Source: Clostridia bacterium
Lineage (GTDB): Bacteria; Bacillota_A; Clostridia; Oscillospirales; CAG-272
Direction of reading: 5' to 3'
DNA length: 6,857 bases
NCBI GenBank assembly: GCA_017472105.1
Contig: JAFUQY010000204.1
Span: 1 to 6,857 of the forward strand
A program made the translations under genes and the position numbers. The notes below the pieces were generated by a model, which did not search any database, had not been told where the DNA came from, and worked only from the letters and a program-made list of their open reading frames with translations. Each line of letters opens with the position of its first letter. Within the stretch, counting starts at the first letter, position 1. Of the stretch, positions 6,034 through 6,857 are shown piece after piece.

Positions 6034-6572
6034 TGGAAACGAAGAAGGAATTCCGCTGGTTCACGATTTTTGAACACGAAAAGGAACAGGCATACCTGCA
6101 CGACGCGCACATGGCGGGCTGGAGATTCGTAAAAGTCACCGGACTCGGCATGTACCATTTCGTGAAATGCGAACCGGACGACGTGGTGTACCAGCTTGAC
6201 TACAATCAGGAAGGCTCCGCGAACCGGGACGAATACATAAAAATGTTCGCTGACTGCGGATGGGAATATTTGCAGGAGTTTTACGGATACAGCTATTTCC
6301 GCAAGCGCGCTGCAGATATGAACGGCGATGAGGAGATTTTCTGCGACGACAGCTCCCGTCTTGCGATGATGGAGCGGGTGCTCAAGGGACGTCTCAGCCC
6401 TATGCTGGTGATTTTCAGTGCCTGCCTCCTGCCGCAGTTTTTGCTGAATCTTGCAAACGGGCATTACAGCGTCGCGGCATTTTTCGGCGGCATTCTCGGC
6501 GTGTACGTCTTCGTTTTTGCGGGATTTGCCGTGCATTACTACCGCCTGAAGAACCGTTCGGCAGGGAAGTGA
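6033..6572 (+). CDS. DUF2812 domain membrane protein
   Basis: This 179-residue protein has a soluble N-terminal part of about 120 residues that fits the DUF2812 pattern: an opening FRWFTIFEHEKEQAYL, an aromatic-rich middle (GWRFVKVTGLGMYHF, YQLDY) and GWEYLQEFYGYSYFRK. Two membrane helices follow at about 123-141 and 147-167, then a short basic tail. DUF2812 genes are often found directly beside padR genes in Firmicutes; their biochemical role is not established, and a membrane sensor or partner of the regulator is only a guess. ATG 6033 overlaps the padR stop and has AGGAGG at 6020-6025. The following lipoprotein gene begins three bases after this stop, so all three are very likely one transcript. 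Confidence 0.87.
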   Translation: METKKEFRWFTIFEHEKEQAYLHDAHMAGWRFVKVTGLGMYHFVKCEPDDVVYQLDYNQEGSANRDEYIKMFADCGWEYLQEFYGYSYFRKRAADMNGDEEIFCDDSSRLAMMERVLKGRLSPMLVIFSACLLPQFLLNLANGHYSVAAFFGGILGVYVFVFAGFAVHYYRLKNRSAGK

Positions 6573-6575
6573 CCG

Positions 6576-6857
6576 ATGCGCAGACTCATTCTCGCCGTGA
6601 TTCTCCTTCTGCTGACATCCTGCGGGACACAGCCGGACATACCGGAACCCACGCCGCCTCAGCAGGAGAGCACACAGACCGAATCACCGGAGACTGCCGC
6701 AGAATCCGCTGAACCCGAAACCGAAGCCGCGGAAACGGAACCGGAAACCGTTGTCACGGAACACGAACCACAGCCCGCAGCAACGGAAACCGTACCCGCG
6801 GAAACGGCAGAACCGCCCGAGAGGGAACCCGTCCCGCTGAATCTTCCCGACGGAATC
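6576..6857 (+). CDS. Glu/Thr/Pro-rich lipoprotein, N-terminal 94 residues (3' end outside window)
   Basis: ATG 6576 opens MRRLILAVILLLLTSCG, a clear lipoprotein signal with lipobox LTSC, so Cys16 should be lipidated and the protein tethered to the outer face of the membrane. Residues 24-85 are an acidic spacer of Glu, Thr, Pro and Ala. A less biased sequence (VPLNLPDGI) begins at 86, perhaps the start of the functional domain, and runs off the window. AGGGAAG (about 6563-6569) is a plausible ribosome site inside the end of the DUF2812 gene, and the gap between stop and start is only three bases. It is therefore the third gene of the padR operon. The function cannot be inferred without the missing domain. 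Confidence 0.85.
   Translation, partial: MRRLILAVILLLLTSCGTQPDIPEPTPPQQESTQTESPETAAESAEPETEAAETEPETVVTEHEPQPAATETVPAETAEPPEREPVPLNLPDGI
6645..6830 (+). repeat. Degenerate Glu/Thr/Pro coding repeat in the lipoprotein
   Basis: Residues 24-85 repeat units like EPETEAAETEPETV and ATETVPAETAEP, encoded by variants of GAAACNGAACCG. The composition and units resemble residues 93-157 of the phosphodiester glycosidase at the other end of the window. It is probably an extended spacer between lipid anchor and outer domain. Confidence 0.75.

Overview
The window looks like chromosomal DNA of a spore-forming (or formerly spore-forming) member of the Clostridia, probably a gut-type Oscillospiraceae/Lachnospiraceae-like lineage. 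The reasons are a recognisable SpoIVB sporulation peptidase, a clostripain-family (C11) protease, a PadR/DUF2812 pair, AGGAGG-type ribosome binding sites and fairly GC-rich codon use. The exact taxon cannot be read from the sequence. I see no rRNA, tRNA, CRISPR array, transposase or integrase.

Layout, with every confident gene on the + strand. (1) 2-364 is the 3' end of an unrecognised gene. (2) 462-1739 encodes a membrane-anchored phosphodiester glycosidase (NAGPA/DUF2233-type) with a Glu/Thr/Pro-rich stalk, followed by a hairpin terminator. (3) 1895-2899 encodes SpoIVB, the S55 PDZ-serine peptidase, with a terminator on each side and a weak sigma-G-like promoter, so it is probably monocistronic. 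(4) 2937-3163 is a gene-poor gap holding an extended -10 promoter and a doubtful minus-strand ORF. (5) 3164-5569 encodes a large membrane-anchored C11 cysteine protease, followed by a strong terminator. (6) From 5633 a near-consensus promoter with two inverted-repeat operators drives a tightly packed operon: a PadR repressor (5719-6033), a DUF2812 membrane protein (6033-6572) and a Glu/Thr/Pro-rich lipoprotein cut off by the window end (6576-6857).

The theme is cell envelope and sporulation: four of the six complete or partial genes that can be assigned make exported or surface-anchored proteins, and two of these use similar E/T/P-rich spacers. The most interesting part is the PadR-DUF2812-lipoprotein cassette. 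Its promoter carries two inverted repeats of the same 8-N5-8 design, centred 32 bp apart, and a 9-bp piece of that operator (CTCGATATA) recurs just upstream of the C11 protease ribosome binding site. I found no evidence for a wholly new system such as a defence island or mobile element; the rest reads as ordinary clostridial chromosome.
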